From Burkholderia pseudomultivorans (lineage in GTDB: Bacteria; Pseudomonadota; Gammaproteobacteria; Burkholderiales; Burkholderiaceae), in NCBI RefSeq assembly GCF_001718415.1, contig NZ_CP013377.1, forward strand, positions 2,542,001 through 2,606,000: a stretch of DNA of 64,000 nucleotides. The letters run 5' to 3'. A program made the position numbers and the translations under genes. Shown in pieces: positions 1 to 12,336 of this stretch (position 1 is its first letter; each line of letters starts with the position of its first letter). The notes below the pieces were generated by a model, which made no database searches, was not told the origin of the DNA, and saw nothing but the letters and a program-made list of their open reading frames with translations.

Positions 1-228
1 TGCGCGCTCGTCGAGCCGCTGGCCGGAGAAGGCCTCGAACTCGGCGCGCTGTACCAGCCGCTCGCCGTCGTTTGCTGGAACGACGCCGGCGGGCGCCATG
101 AAGCACACCTGCTGGATCCGAAGCACCACGTGTTCCGCAGCGACGCGGACGCGGTCCGGCTCTCGATCGCGCTGGCCAAGCGCTTCATCGATACGAAGCT
201 CGCCGCCGCGCCGATGCCCGCAGGCTGA
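1..228 (+). CDS. C-terminal part of an unidentified protein (5' end outside window)
   Basis: The window opens inside this gene. Only 75 sense codons (frame 1) and a TGA remain. I do not recognise the family. The visible part looks soluble, with a helix-like stretch near the end (DAVRLSIALAKRFID) and no membrane segment. Codon use is the usual high-GC3 pattern of the neighbours, so it is a real coding end. A small gene with its own ribosome binding site follows 14 bases later on the same strand and may be co-transcribed. Confidence 0.6.
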   Translation, partial: CALVEPLAGEGLELGALYQPLAVVCWNDAGGRHEAHLLDPKHHVFRSDADAVRLSIALAKRFIDTKLAAAPMPAG

Positions 229-242
229 TCGTCGGAGGCAAC

Positions 243-401
243 ATGGAACACGACATCGTCCGGATCATCATCCTGCTCGCGGTCCTCGTATTCGCGGTGC
301 TGTTCTTCGCGGAGCGGCGCAGCCGCGACCGCGTGCGCGACCGGCTGCTTCACCGGCCCTCGCGACGTTCGCCGCGCTCGCACACGCACCGTCATCCGTA
401 G
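243..401 (+). CDS. Small single-helix membrane peptide (52 aa)
   Basis: A 52-residue peptide preceded by a good Shine-Dalgarno sequence (GGAGG, 4 bases before ATG). After a short polar start (MEHDIVR), residues 8-23 form one hydrophobic helix (IIILLAVLVFAVLFFA). The remainder is a very basic tail rich in Arg and His. By the positive-inside rule the tail should be cytoplasmic. It lies 14 bases after the preceding gene, so co-transcription is likely. No family is recognised and no function is claimed. The binding site and the hydrophobic-then-basic design support a real gene despite its size. Confidence 0.55.
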   Translation: MEHDIVRIIILLAVLVFAVLFFAERRSRDRVRDRLLHRPSRRSPRSHTHRHP

Positions 402-452
402 TCGCGACAACGCCGCGGCGGTGCGCGGCGCGTCCGCGTGGCGGCGCCGGAC

Positions 453-503
453 AAAAAAAATCGGCCGGCGGCATCCGCATCGTGCGATGCGAAGCCGCCG
501 GCC
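453..503 (-). terminator. Rho-independent terminator of the DUF1840 gene
   Basis: Read on the minus strand, a 10-bp stem (GGCCGGCGGC at 494-503 with its complement at 463-472) is followed within two bases by a run of eight T (453-460). It lies 46 bases beyond the stop codon of the DUF1840 gene and faces the right way to end it. Confidence 0.75.
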
Positions 504-548
504 TTCCAGCGGAGGTTCGTTGCATGGCGGCACGCGTGCGATGCGCGC

Positions 549-869
549 CTACACGCCCCACATCACGTGCCGGCCCTGCTCGCGAGCCGCGCGCATCATG
601 TCCAGCAGCGGCCACGCGCGTTGCGCAAGCCCGCCTGCATGCGGCGACAGTTCGACCCGCGCCGTGTGCGTCGAATGTTCGTGCGCGCTTTGCCGCGCGA
701 CGTCGTCCCTGATCGCCTGTTCGAGCCGCGCGATCGCGCCCGGCAGCTCGTCGACCGAAATCACGCCGCGCACCTCGAGCCCCTTGCCGACGAGTCCGAG
801 CAGGTATTGCGCCAGATCGCGCAACATCACGATATCGGGTGCGGCGGATGACCGAAACGTAACCAGCAT
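549..869 (-). CDS. DUF1840 family protein
   Basis: A 106-residue cytoplasmic protein. It matches DUF1840 in length and in its opening (MLVTFRSSAAPDIVML), followed by a helix containing LLGLVGKG and a Pro-Gly turn before RLEQAI. The family is common in beta- and gammaproteobacteria and has no established function. A second ATG lies six bases upstream, but the AGGGGA ribosome binding site is 9 bases from the ATG used here and only 3 from the upstream one, which decides the start. It is a single gene with its own terminator. An operator-like dyad lies about 200 bases upstream. Confidence 0.8.
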   Translation of the reverse strand: MLVTFRSSAAPDIVMLRDLAQYLLGLVGKGLEVRGVISVDELPGAIARLEQAIRDDVARQSAHEHSTHTARVELSPHAGGLAQRAWPLLDMMRAAREQGRHVMWGV

Positions 870-1069
870 CGTCATTTTCCCCTGTCGTTACCGCGGCGGC
901 GTCCGGCGCTTGTCGCGCGCTCGTTGCGGCGCGGTCTGTTCGGCCATCCCGTCACGCCGCGCAGCCGCCAGCCCGGTTCGCCGGGCTGTCCAACGCAATG
1001 CGCGCCTCGCACCGCCGGACTCGCTCGCGATTCATGGCCGAATGGCACGAAGGCCTGTTTTTATTTTAT

Positions 1070-1082
1070 ATCACATTGTGAT
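1070..1082. promoter_or_regulatory. Perfect 6-1-6 dyad (ATCACA-T-TGTGAT)
   Basis: A perfect inverted repeat sits in an AT-rich patch within otherwise GC-rich DNA. Symmetry extends outward (TAT/GTA) with one mismatch. It lies between the 3' end of the APC permease gene and the start of the DUF1840 gene, which is read away from it. It resembles a dimeric repressor or CRP-type half-site pair. The binding protein is unknown. Confidence 0.4.
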
Positions 1083-1150
1083 GTATTCAACCGTGGGGAA
1101 CCGGCACGGACGATACGGAATCGTTTTCACGGAATCGCGACCGCCGCGCG

Positions 1151-3121
1151 TCAGCCGACGTTCATCGGCAGCAGCACCATCTGCTTGCCCTCGACGTGCA
1201 AGCGCGCCTGCAGCTCGACCGGCGTCTGGTTGTGCAGCCATGCGGTCAGGAAATTCACACGCCGGAAGATCAGCTTGCTCGCAAAGCAGACGGCGTTCGG
1301 ATACGCGTCGAGCGTCGACGATGCGAGATTCATGAATTCGAGCACGGGATTCGTGCCGAACGCGATCCGGTAGTCGGCGGCGATGCCGTTGCGGCGGCAG
1401 TGCGCGACATAGTAGTCGAGCGATTCGGTAATCGTGTGACGCAGCCGCTCGAGGTGTTCGTGACCGTCGTACGACTTCGCATCGACCTCGCCCACCGCGA
1501 GGAAGATCACGTTGCGGAAGTGTCCCGGAAACAGCCGGTTGACCCACAGCAGCGCGTGCATGCTCGCGCCGCGATGCTTGCCGACCAGCAGCACGGCGGT
1601 CGGCTGCGCCGGGTCGGGCCTGCCGGGCGCGACCGCTTCGTCGACTGCGGGGGGCGGCCCGGAGAACAGCGCGTCCTCCTTGGCGAGCTGTGTGCGCGTG
1701 TAGGCGTAGTGGCGGTTGATCATGAAGCACAGCGCGACTACCGCGCTGGTCACGAGCACCGTGAGCCAGCCGCCGGCCGTGAACTTCTCGATCAGCGTGA
1801 TGGCGAGCACGGTCGCCGTCACGCTGAGCCCGAGCGCCGACAGGAAGAAATGCTTGAACCAGCCGCGCTCGCCGCGATGCCGCCACCAGTACGTGCACAT
1901 GCCCAGCAGCGACATGCTGAAGGTGAGAAACACGTTGATGCTGTACAGCACGACGAGCACGTCGACGCTGCCGTGCGTCCACAGCAGGATCAGCAGGCCC
2001 GACAAGCCGACGACGATGATGCCGTTCTGCCGCACGAGCCGCGTCGACAGGTCGCGGAAATGGCGCGGCACCCACGAATCCGACGCCATGTTCGACAGCA
2101 CGGCCGGCCCGTCCAGGAAGCCCGTCTGCGCGCCGACCATCAGCAGCCCCGCCTCGAATGCGAGCACGGCTGCGAGCAGCGCATGGCGGGCGAACGCCGA
2201 ACCGAGCCCCAGGTGGTCGATCACGCTGCCGAACACGACCGCGTTGAGCGTCTCGCCTTCGACGGGCCGCGCGTCCCACAGCATGTAGAGCAGGATGATG
2301 CCGCCGGCCGTGAATGCGAGCGACGTCGACATGTACCACATCGTCGCCTTGCCGTTCGGCACGCGGGGCTCGGCGAGCATGTTCACGTTGTTCGACACGG
2401 CCTCGAGGCCTGTATACGTGCCGCCGCCGAGCGAAAACGCACGCATCAGCAGCGCCAGCATCACGAAGGTGCCGAGCGATTGCGACATTCCGTGCGCCTC
2501 GTGCACCGCACCCGGCACGATCTGCGCGAGATGGCTGCCGTGCACCGCCACGCCGTACACGATCAGCCCGAAATGCAGGACCACGAAGCCGATGAAGACC
2601 GGCAGCAGCACCATGATCGATTCGCGCATCCCGCGGAAGTTGAGGCCCGTCATCAGTACGATCAGCACGATCTCGGTCGCGAGCTTGAACGTTTGCGCGC
2701 CGACCGGCAGCAGGCTGAAGAACGCATCGACGCCGCTCGCGAGCGACGTCGCGACGGTGAGCACATAGTCGACCAGCAGCGCCGCGCCGGACACGAGGCC
2801 GGGTTTCGGCCCGAGCAGCGCAGTCGCGACGCGATAGCCGCCGCCTCCGGTGGGGAACAGCTCGATGACCTGGTTGTAGCCGAGCGCGATGATGAACACC
2901 GTCGCCGCCGTTGCAAGCGCAAGGAACAGCGCGAGCGGCGTGTGGTGGGCCAGTGCGAGGAATGCCTCTTCCGGGCCGTAGCACGACGACGACAGGCCGT
3001 CGGCGCCGAGCCCGACCCAGGCCAGCAGCGGCGTGACCGCGATCGCATGCCGCGTGCGCGGATCGAGCGGATCCAGCGGCTTGCCGACGAGCATTTGCCA
3101 CGCTTTCCGGAATGCGGCCAT
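1151..3121 (-). CDS. APC-superfamily amino acid permease with C-terminal cytoplasmic domain
   Basis: A 656-residue inner-membrane protein. About twelve hydrophobic segments fill residues 30-470. The family's glycine-rich first helix (GLGADGLSSSCYGPEEAF) and the FPTGGGGYR segment are present. About 150 residues of soluble domain follow, resembling a nucleotide-binding or universal-stress-like fold (AVLLVGKHRGASMHALLWVN). These features suit an APC-type amino acid or polyamine importer; the substrate cannot be read from sequence. The ATG at 3121 is chosen because GGAGGGGACC precedes it; an upstream ATG 36 bases earlier lacks a ribosome binding site. It is transcribed divergently from rpfF across 400 bases. 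Confidence 0.82.
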   Translation of the reverse strand: MAAFRKAWQMLVGKPLDPLDPRTRHAIAVTPLLAWVGLGADGLSSSCYGPEEAFLALAHHTPLALFLALATAATVFIIALGYNQVIELFPTGGGGYRVATALLGPKPGLVSGAALLVDYVLTVATSLASGVDAFFSLLPVGAQTFKLATEIVLIVLMTGLNFRGMRESIMVLLPVFIGFVVLHFGLIVYGVAVHGSHLAQIVPGAVHEAHGMSQSLGTFVMLALLMRAFSLGGGTYTGLEAVSNNVNMLAEPRVPNGKATMWYMSTSLAFTAGGIILLYMLWDARPVEGETLNAVVFGSVIDHLGLGSAFARHALLAAVLAFEAGLLMVGAQTGFLDGPAVLSNMASDSWVPRHFRDLSTRLVRQNGIIVVGLSGLLILLWTHGSVDVLVVLYSINVFLTFSMSLLGMCTYWWRHRGERGWFKHFFLSALGLSVTATVLAITLIEKFTAGGWLTVLVTSAVVALCFMINRHYAYTRTQLAKEDALFSGPPPAVDEAVAPGRPDPAQPTAVLLVGKHRGASMHALLWVNRLFPGHFRNVIFLAVGEVDAKSYDGHEHLERLRHTITESLDYYVAHCRRNGIAADYRIAFGTNPVLEFMNLASSTLDAYPNAVCFASKLIFRRVNFLTAWLHNQTPVELQARLHVEGKQMVLLPMNVG

Positions 3122-3523
3122 GGTCCCCTCCCCCGCGCCGCGGCGAGGCGGCGTCATCTTTTAAAGCTAATCGACACACGCGCGTTGCGCCAGTCCGCAC
3201 ATTCCATAGGGCACGCGCAGCCGTTCCGCATCGCTTTCAGCGCGTAAGCGCCCGGCCCGCGCCGCCGGCCCCGCAGCAAACCGGCGCCGCGCCGCGCCGC
3301 AGCCCGGCGGCCACGCCGCGCTCGGGGCCCCGCGCCCGCCCGCTTCATCGCGCCGACGCGATTTCCGCCCGCATCCCCTTCGTGCGTTTTTCCCCGCAAT
3401 TCGTCTTTTGTGTGCGCGCAACAATGGCGGGGCCTCGCGAGCGGCGCCATGCGGGAAACCCGCTCCCCGCATGGCGCCACTCGCGGCGGTCTGTTCAAAA
3501 ACCACATCTCACGAGGACATACC
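3122..3523. other. Divergent intergenic region between APC permease and rpfF
   Basis: No gene is seen here. The left part holds a TTTTAAAGCTAA patch near 3159-3170 that could serve the permease promoter. The right part holds a large hairpin (separate entry) just upstream of rpfF. Reading frames on both strands through this stretch are GC-driven and have no recognisable product. Confidence 0.5.
3436..3485 (+). promoter_or_regulatory. Long inverted repeat upstream of rpfF
   Basis: The left arm 3436-3455 and right arm 3466-3485 pair as 13 bp (GGCGCCATGCGGG with its complement), one mismatch, then 6 bp (CGCGAG with CTCGCG). The loop is 10 bases. The repeat ends 38 bases before the rpfF ATG. No T run follows, so it is not a standard terminator. 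It could be an operator or a 5'-leader hairpin. Confidence 0.6.
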
Positions 3524-4387
3524 ATGCAACTCCAATCTCATCCCGCTTGCCGTCCGTTCTACGAAGCCGGGGAACTCACGCAGTTGACCGCGTTTTACGA
3601 GGAAGGCCGAAACATCATGTGGATGATGCTGAGATCGGAACCGCGGCCGTGCTTCAACCAGCAGCTCGTCACCGACATCATCCATCTCGCGCGCGTCGCA
3701 CGCGACTCGGGCCTGCCGTTCGACTTCTGGGTGACGGGCTCGCTCGTCCCCGAGCTGTTCAACGTCGGCGGCGACCTGAGCTTCTTCGTCGACGCGATCC
3801 GCAGCGGCAAGCGCGACCTGCTGATGGCCTATGCGCGCTCGTGCATCGACGGCGTGTACGAGATCTACACCGGCTTCGGCACCGGCGCGATCTCGATCGC
3901 GATGGTCGAGGGCAGCGCGCTTGGCGGCGGCTTCGAGGCGGCGCTCGCGCATCACTACGTGCTCGCGCAGAAGGGCGTCAAGCTCGGCTTTCCCGAGATC
4001 GCGTTCAACCTGTTCCCGGGCATGGGCGGCTACTCGCTCGTCAAGCGCAAGGCCGACCGCGCGCTCGCGGAGCAGCTGATCTCGACCGGCGAGGCCCACG
4101 CGGCCGAGTGGTACGAGGATCGCGGGCTGATCGACCAGACCTTCGACGCGGGCGACGCCTATCTCGCGACGCGCACCTTCATCGACGTGATGAAGCCGAA
4201 GCTGAACGGGATTCGCGCGATGCTGCGCGCGCGCGAGCGCGTGTTCCAGCTCACGCGTTCGGAGCTGATGGACATCACCGAGGACTGGGTGCATGCGGCG
4301 TTCACGATCGAGCCGAAGGACCTCGCGTATATGGAACGCCTGGTGATGTTGCAGAACCGGCGCGTGTCGAAGCTGCGCACCGTGTGA
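3524..4387 (+). CDS. rpfF: RpfF: cis-2-dodecenoic acid (BDSF) synthase, crotonase family
   Basis: A 287-residue crotonase-fold enzyme. In the Burkholderia cepacia complex RpfF makes the diffusible signal cis-2-dodecenoic acid from acyl-ACP, combining dehydratase and thioesterase activity. The two essential glutamates of the Xanthomonas enzyme (E141, E161, 20 apart) correspond to E138 (GGGFEAA) and E158 (GFPEIAF), with the same spacing. Further family segments are VTGSLVPELFNVGGDL and FPGMGGYSLV. The ATG at 3524 has AGGA 7 bases upstream and gives the usual family length; an in-frame upstream start has none. The gene is convergent with its receptor gene rpfR, an arrangement typical of the group. 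Confidence 0.95.
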   Translation: MQLQSHPACRPFYEAGELTQLTAFYEEGRNIMWMMLRSEPRPCFNQQLVTDIIHLARVARDSGLPFDFWVTGSLVPELFNVGGDLSFFVDAIRSGKRDLLMAYARSCIDGVYEIYTGFGTGAISIAMVEGSALGGGFEAALAHHYVLAQKGVKLGFPEIAFNLFPGMGGYSLVKRKADRALAEQLISTGEAHAAEWYEDRGLIDQTFDAGDAYLATRTFIDVMKPKLNGIRAMLRARERVFQLTRSELMDITEDWVHAAFTIEPKDLAYMERLVMLQNRRVSKLRTV

Positions 4388-4397
4388 CGTGACGGCG

Positions 4398-4422
4398 GCG
4401 GCCGCCGGATGCCGGCGGCCGC
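4398..4422. terminator. Hairpin shared by convergent rpfF and rpfR
   Basis: An 11-bp perfect GC stem (GCGGCCGCCGG at 4398-4408 with its complement at 4412-4422) and a 3-base loop lie in the short gap between two convergent genes. No T run is present. It probably stops transcription in both directions, perhaps with Rho. Confidence 0.5.
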
Positions 4423-4435
4423 GACCCGGGACGGC

Positions 4436-6439
4436 TCAGGCGATCAGCCTGAGCTTTCTCGTCTCCGCGAGCCAGGCCTCGAATGCCTGGGCCGCCATCG
4501 GCCGCGCGTAGTAGTAGCCCTGCGCGTGGCCGACGTCGATCTGCTTCAGGAACGCGGCTTCCTCGTGCGTTTCGACGCCCTCGGCGATCACCGAGAAATT
4601 GAGCGCATTCGCGAGCGACACGACCGAGCGCACCAGCGCCTGCGAGCGCGGATTGCGGTCGATGCCGGTGATGAAGCTGCGATCGAGCTTGATCGCATCG
4701 AGCGGCAGCCGCGACAGTTGCGACAGCGACGAATAGCCGGTGCCGAAATCGTCGAGATGGACCTGCGCGCCGAGCTGACGGAACCGCTTCATCAGCCCGT
4801 GCGCGGCATCCTCGTCCTCGATGAAGCAGCTCTCGGTCAGCTCGATGTCGAGCAGGCCCGGCTTCAGGCCGGCGCTGTCGAGGATCGACGCGAACTGGTG
4901 GACGATGTTCATGTCCTGCAACTGCCGTGCGGAAACGTTCACCGCGATCCGCACGCCGAGCCCCTTCGCCTTCCACGCGGCAGCCTGCGCGGCGGCCGTG
5001 CGCATCACCCAGCGCCCGAGCGGCGCGATCAGCCCCGACTCTTCCGCGAAACGGATGAACTCGACCGGCGCGACGAGCCCGCGGTCCGGTGACTGCCAGC
5101 GGATCAGCGCCTCGACCGCATGCACGTCGCCCGTCGCGATATCGACGACGGGCTGGTAGTGCAGCACGAACTGCTCTTCCTCGAGCGCCTTGCGCAGGTT
5201 CGTGTCGAGCCACATGTACTTCGCGACCCGCTGGTTCATCTCCAGCGAGAACACGCGGTACGTGTGCTTGCCGGCTTCCTTCGCGACGTACATCGCGGTA
5301 TCGGCGTTGCGGATCAGCGTCTCGAGCGAGTCGCCGTGCTGCGGATGCATCGCGATGCCGATCGAGCAGCTCGTGTAGACCTCCATCAGCCCGAGATGAA
5401 TCGGCGTGCGCAGCCGTTCGAGGATGATCTGCGCGGTCGCTTCGAGCAGCGCGCGCGTGCCGTTCTCGAACAGCACGAGGAATTCGTCGCCGCCGAGCCG
5501 CGCGAGCGTCGCGCCCGACGGCAGACAGCCGCTGATGATCGCCGACACGTCCTGCAGCAGCCGGTCGCCGGTGATGTGGCCGTAGTGGTCGTTGACGCGC
5601 TTGAAGTTGTCGAGATCGAGGAACAGGATGCCGATCTGGCCCGGCTTGTCGCGGCTCTGCTCCGCGATCACCGCATGGATGCGCTCGCTGATCGCATGGC
5701 GGTTCGGCAGCCCGGTCAGCACGTCGGTGTTCGCGAGCTCGATGAGCCGCTGCTGCGCGTTGCGCTCCTCGGTGATGTCGATGCCCGAACAGATCAGGAA
5801 CTGCTCGTCGACGCCGCTGCCGCTCTGCACGAACTTGTTGCGGAACTGGAACAGGCGCGGCCCGTTGACGGTGTTGATGTAGCGCTCGACCGCGAACGCC
5901 TGGTTGCTCGCGAAAAACCCGGTGATGTTGCTGCGCGACTGCGCGCCCTGCTCGGGGCTCATGAACAGCTCGAACGCGCTGCGGCCGATCACGTCGACCT
6001 CGCGCTTGCCGGTCACTTCCTCGCACAGGCGGTTGAAGCGCTGCACCATGCCGTTGCGGTCGAGGATCACGACGAGCGAGTTCACCTCGGAGACGACCTG
6101 CTCCGCGAACGCCAGCCCGTGCGCGAGATCGCCCGCCACGGACACGGTGTCGGAATACGCGGAAGCGGTGCCGGCCCAGTCGGTCGTGTTGACCTTCCTG
6201 CCGACCAGATGCAGCGCCACCGGATGGCCGAACAGCGCGATGTCGAGCACCAGGTGCGACGTGACGCCCGTCAGCGCGCGGATCCGCGCGGCCTGATCGG
6301 CCGCCAGCGCGACACTGATATTGGTCATGCCGCGCACGGCGGCGAGTTCGAGCGCGTTGCTGTCGCTGCCTAGACGCCAGCAGGGGCTGCGCGTACCGAC
6401 ATGCGCCTCGAGCACCGCGCTATCGTTTTCGTCATCCAT
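4436..6439 (-). CDS. rpfR: RpfR: BDSF receptor and cyclic-di-GMP phosphodiesterase (FI-PAS-GGDEF-EAL)
   Basis: A 667-residue cytoplasmic signalling protein. Residues 1-100 form the N-terminal domain that binds RpfF in characterised orthologues. A PAS domain at about 115-225 binds the fatty-acid signal. A GGDEF domain follows (motif at 316-320, Glu319), then an EAL domain (EAL at 443-445, with DDFGTGYSS and the AEGVET loop). In orthologues BDSF binding stimulates EAL-mediated cyclic-di-GMP breakdown. The usual RxxD inhibitory site five residues before GGDEF is absent (SGAT). The start at 6439 gives the known family length; a longer upstream reading has no support. The gene is monocistronic and convergent with rpfF. 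Confidence 0.95.
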   Translation of the reverse strand: MDDENDSAVLEAHVGTRSPCWRLGSDSNALELAAVRGMTNISVALAADQAARIRALTGVTSHLVLDIALFGHPVALHLVGRKVNTTDWAGTASAYSDTVSVAGDLAHGLAFAEQVVSEVNSLVVILDRNGMVQRFNRLCEEVTGKREVDVIGRSAFELFMSPEQGAQSRSNITGFFASNQAFAVERYINTVNGPRLFQFRNKFVQSGSGVDEQFLICSGIDITEERNAQQRLIELANTDVLTGLPNRHAISERIHAVIAEQSRDKPGQIGILFLDLDNFKRVNDHYGHITGDRLLQDVSAIISGCLPSGATLARLGGDEFLVLFENGTRALLEATAQIILERLRTPIHLGLMEVYTSCSIGIAMHPQHGDSLETLIRNADTAMYVAKEAGKHTYRVFSLEMNQRVAKYMWLDTNLRKALEEEQFVLHYQPVVDIATGDVHAVEALIRWQSPDRGLVAPVEFIRFAEESGLIAPLGRWVMRTAAAQAAAWKAKGLGVRIAVNVSARQLQDMNIVHQFASILDSAGLKPGLLDIELTESCFIEDEDAAHGLMKRFRQLGAQVHLDDFGTGYSSLSQLSRLPLDAIKLDRSFITGIDRNPRSQALVRSVVSLANALNFSVIAEGVETHEEAAFLKQIDVGHAQGYYYARPMAAQAFEAWLAETRKLRLIA

Positions 6440-7108
6440 GGACACGCCCCGACCCAGAAAAAACGCACAGTGTAGACGGAGGCGAGTTCGCCGACCGTCC
6501 GTCCGGACCTGCCGCCCACCCAACCAGGCGGCGGTGACAACCGCGACGACGGTCCTCGTCCCGTACTTGTTCCCAACTCATGCGACCCGGCGTCTGCCTA
6601 TTACGCACGGGTTCTGCCAATCGAGTGACGAAGCCATCTTATCAAATGCCGATACGGATTGGCATTCACATTTCATTCGGGGTGTCAAGGAATCACGACT
6701 CGACTGATCGGCGCCTGTTTTCATGCCGGGCCGTGGTCGGGGGCCGCACGCCGCGCCGGACAAGGGTTTCGGCGTGACGGACGGAATTCCGCGCCCGGCG
6801 GGGGTTTGCGGCAAATCCTGAAATCCGGGGACGGATCTTATACCAAACGCGAAAAATGGGAATGATCCGATACGAATTGACGCCGGGCGGGACAATTTCC
6901 ATTCGGTATTAGCAGGAATGCGCGATTTTAATTTCCCCGAACGCGGCAATAACGCGCCGCATTCCGGTGCACCGGACGTTTTGTCGGCGCGACAGCCGCG
7001 CCGGCGCGGCGAAACCCGTCATGCCGGCGCGCGTGCGGCGCCCGCGCCGGCATGGCCGGGCTTTGGACGGCGGGTGGGCGCCGGCCGCCGTCCGCATGCG
7101 GGCCCCGG
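6440..7108. other. 669-base gene-poor region upstream of rpfR
   Basis: No convincing gene. Short frames on both strands match no known family. The DNA is less GC-rich than its surroundings between about 6600 and 6950. It contains a small dyad (AATGCC at 6645-6650 and GGCATT at 6661-6666, 10 bases apart) upstream of rpfR, a possible operator. The right end, next to the 5-oxoprolinase stop, is again very GC-rich. Confidence 0.45.
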
Positions 7109-10744
<3,636 letters not shown>

Positions 10745-10862
10745 GGCGATGAAATCGATGCGTCGTGGATTCGAAGGACGAGCGCCGCCGCACGGCGCGC
10801 ATCGCGCGCCGCGTCACGGGGCCGTTCGTCAGGAAGAAAATCGTGTGCGGGCGATGCGCCGC

Positions 10863-12161
10863 TCACGCGGCGTCGAGTTCGCGGCCGCGCGTCTCGGGCA
10901 GCGTCAGCGCGGCGACGATCATCACGCCGTACGCGGCGACCGCGAAGATCCCGATGCTCGCGCCGAGGCCGTAGTGCTTCGACAGCGCGCCGATCAGGAA
11001 CGGGAACAGTGCGCCGACCGCGCGGCCCACGTTGTAGCAGAAGCCCTGCCCCGAACCGCGCACGCGCGTCGGGAACAGTTCGGTGAGGAACGCGCCCATC
11101 CCCGAGAAGATGCCCGAGGCGAAGAAGCCGAGCGGAAAGCCGAGCCACAGCATCGACGTGTCGGTCAGGTTCAGCGACGTGTACGCGAACGCGATCACCA
11201 TCGAGCCGAGCGCGAACAGGATGAAGTTCGGCTTGCGGCCAAGGCGGTCGGTCAGGTATGCGCTCGTCAGGTAGCCGACCCACGAGCCGAGGATGATCAT
11301 CGCGAGATAGCCGCCCGTGCCCATCACCGTCAGGTGCCGCTCGGTCTTCAGGAAGGTCGGCAGCCACGTCGTGATCGCGTAGTAGCCGCCCTGCGCGCCG
11401 GTCGTCAGCAGCGCTGCGCGCAGCGTCGTCGTGATCAGCTGCGGCGCGAAGATCTCGGTGAGGCGCGGCGCATCGGCGACGCGCGCCTGCGCGGCCTTCT
11501 CCTTCTCGTAGACGTCGGGCTCCTTCACGTAGCGCCGAATCACGACGACCAGCAGCGCGGGCGCAAGCCCGACCAGGAACAAGGCGCGCCACGCGAGCTC
11601 GGCCGGCATCACCGAGAACATCAGCGCATACAGCAGTGCGCACAGCCCCCAGCCGATCGCCCAGCCCGACTGCACGAGGCCGACCGCCTTGCCGCGGTCG
11701 CGCGCGCGGATCACTTCGCCGATCAGCACCGCGCCGGCCGTCCATTCGCCGCCGAAGCCGAAGCCCATCAGCGCGCGCGCCGCGAGCAGCTGATGGTAAT
11801 TCTGCGCGAGCCCGCACAGCGCGGTGAACACCGCGAACCACAGCACCGTGAGCTGCAGCGTGCGCACGCGGCCGATCCGGTCGGACAGGATGCCCGCGAT
11901 CCAGCCGCCGAGCGCCGACGCGAGCAGCGTGATGGTGCCGATGAAGCCCGCATCCGCGAACGAGATGCCCCAGGTCGCGACCAGCGTCGGGATCACGAAC
12001 GACAGCATCTGCGTATCCATTCCGTCGAGCATGTAGCCGACCTTGCAGCTCCAGAACGCACGGCGCTCGCGCGGCTGCGCGTCCGCGTACCACGAGAACA
12101 GGCCGTTGCGCGCGGGGCCCGCGGCTTCGGCGTCGGCCGCCGCAAGCGTCTTGCTTTCCAT
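10863..12161 (-). CDS. MFS transporter (sugar/organic acid:proton symporter type)
   Basis: A 432-residue inner-membrane carrier with twelve predicted helices. MFS signatures include GGWIAGILSDRIGRVR in the first half and GYLTSAYLTDRLGRKPN in the second. The start at 12161 has an AGGAG site 8 bases upstream; a start 30 bases earlier does not. It sits between the D-glutamate-cyclase-like gene and the 5-oxoprolinase gene on one strand, so it probably imports their substrate (5-oxoproline, D-glutamate or a related acid). That is inferred from context only. Confidence 0.85.
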   Translation of the reverse strand: MESKTLAAADAEAAGPARNGLFSWYADAQPRERRAFWSCKVGYMLDGMDTQMLSFVIPTLVATWGISFADAGFIGTITLLASALGGWIAGILSDRIGRVRTLQLTVLWFAVFTALCGLAQNYHQLLAARALMGFGFGGEWTAGAVLIGEVIRARDRGKAVGLVQSGWAIGWGLCALLYALMFSVMPAELAWRALFLVGLAPALLVVVIRRYVKEPDVYEKEKAAQARVADAPRLTEIFAPQLITTTLRAALLTTGAQGGYYAITTWLPTFLKTERHLTVMGTGGYLAMIILGSWVGYLTSAYLTDRLGRKPNFILFALGSMVIAFAYTSLNLTDTSMLWLGFPLGFFASGIFSGMGAFLTELFPTRVRGSGQGFCYNVGRAVGALFPFLIGALSKHYGLGASIGIFAVAAYGVMIVAALTLPETRGRELDAA

Positions 12162-12336
12162 GGTGAATCTCCTGTTGAAATGCGCGGTCAAAATCGAGTC
12201 GTAGCGTGCACGCGCCGTGCGCGGCGCCGGGCCGCGGATGCGCGCCGCCCTCCGCTAGGGCGGATCGTCTTGCCGTCGCGGCGGCAGGCCGCGACGCGGT
12301 CGGGACGACGGCCGCACGGGCCGCCGCCGTGCTGCG

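Noticed and set aside
6578..6949. Short open frames upstream of rpfR considered as genes
   Set aside because: No ribosome binding sites, no recognisable domains and overlapping frames on both strands. Treated as non-coding.
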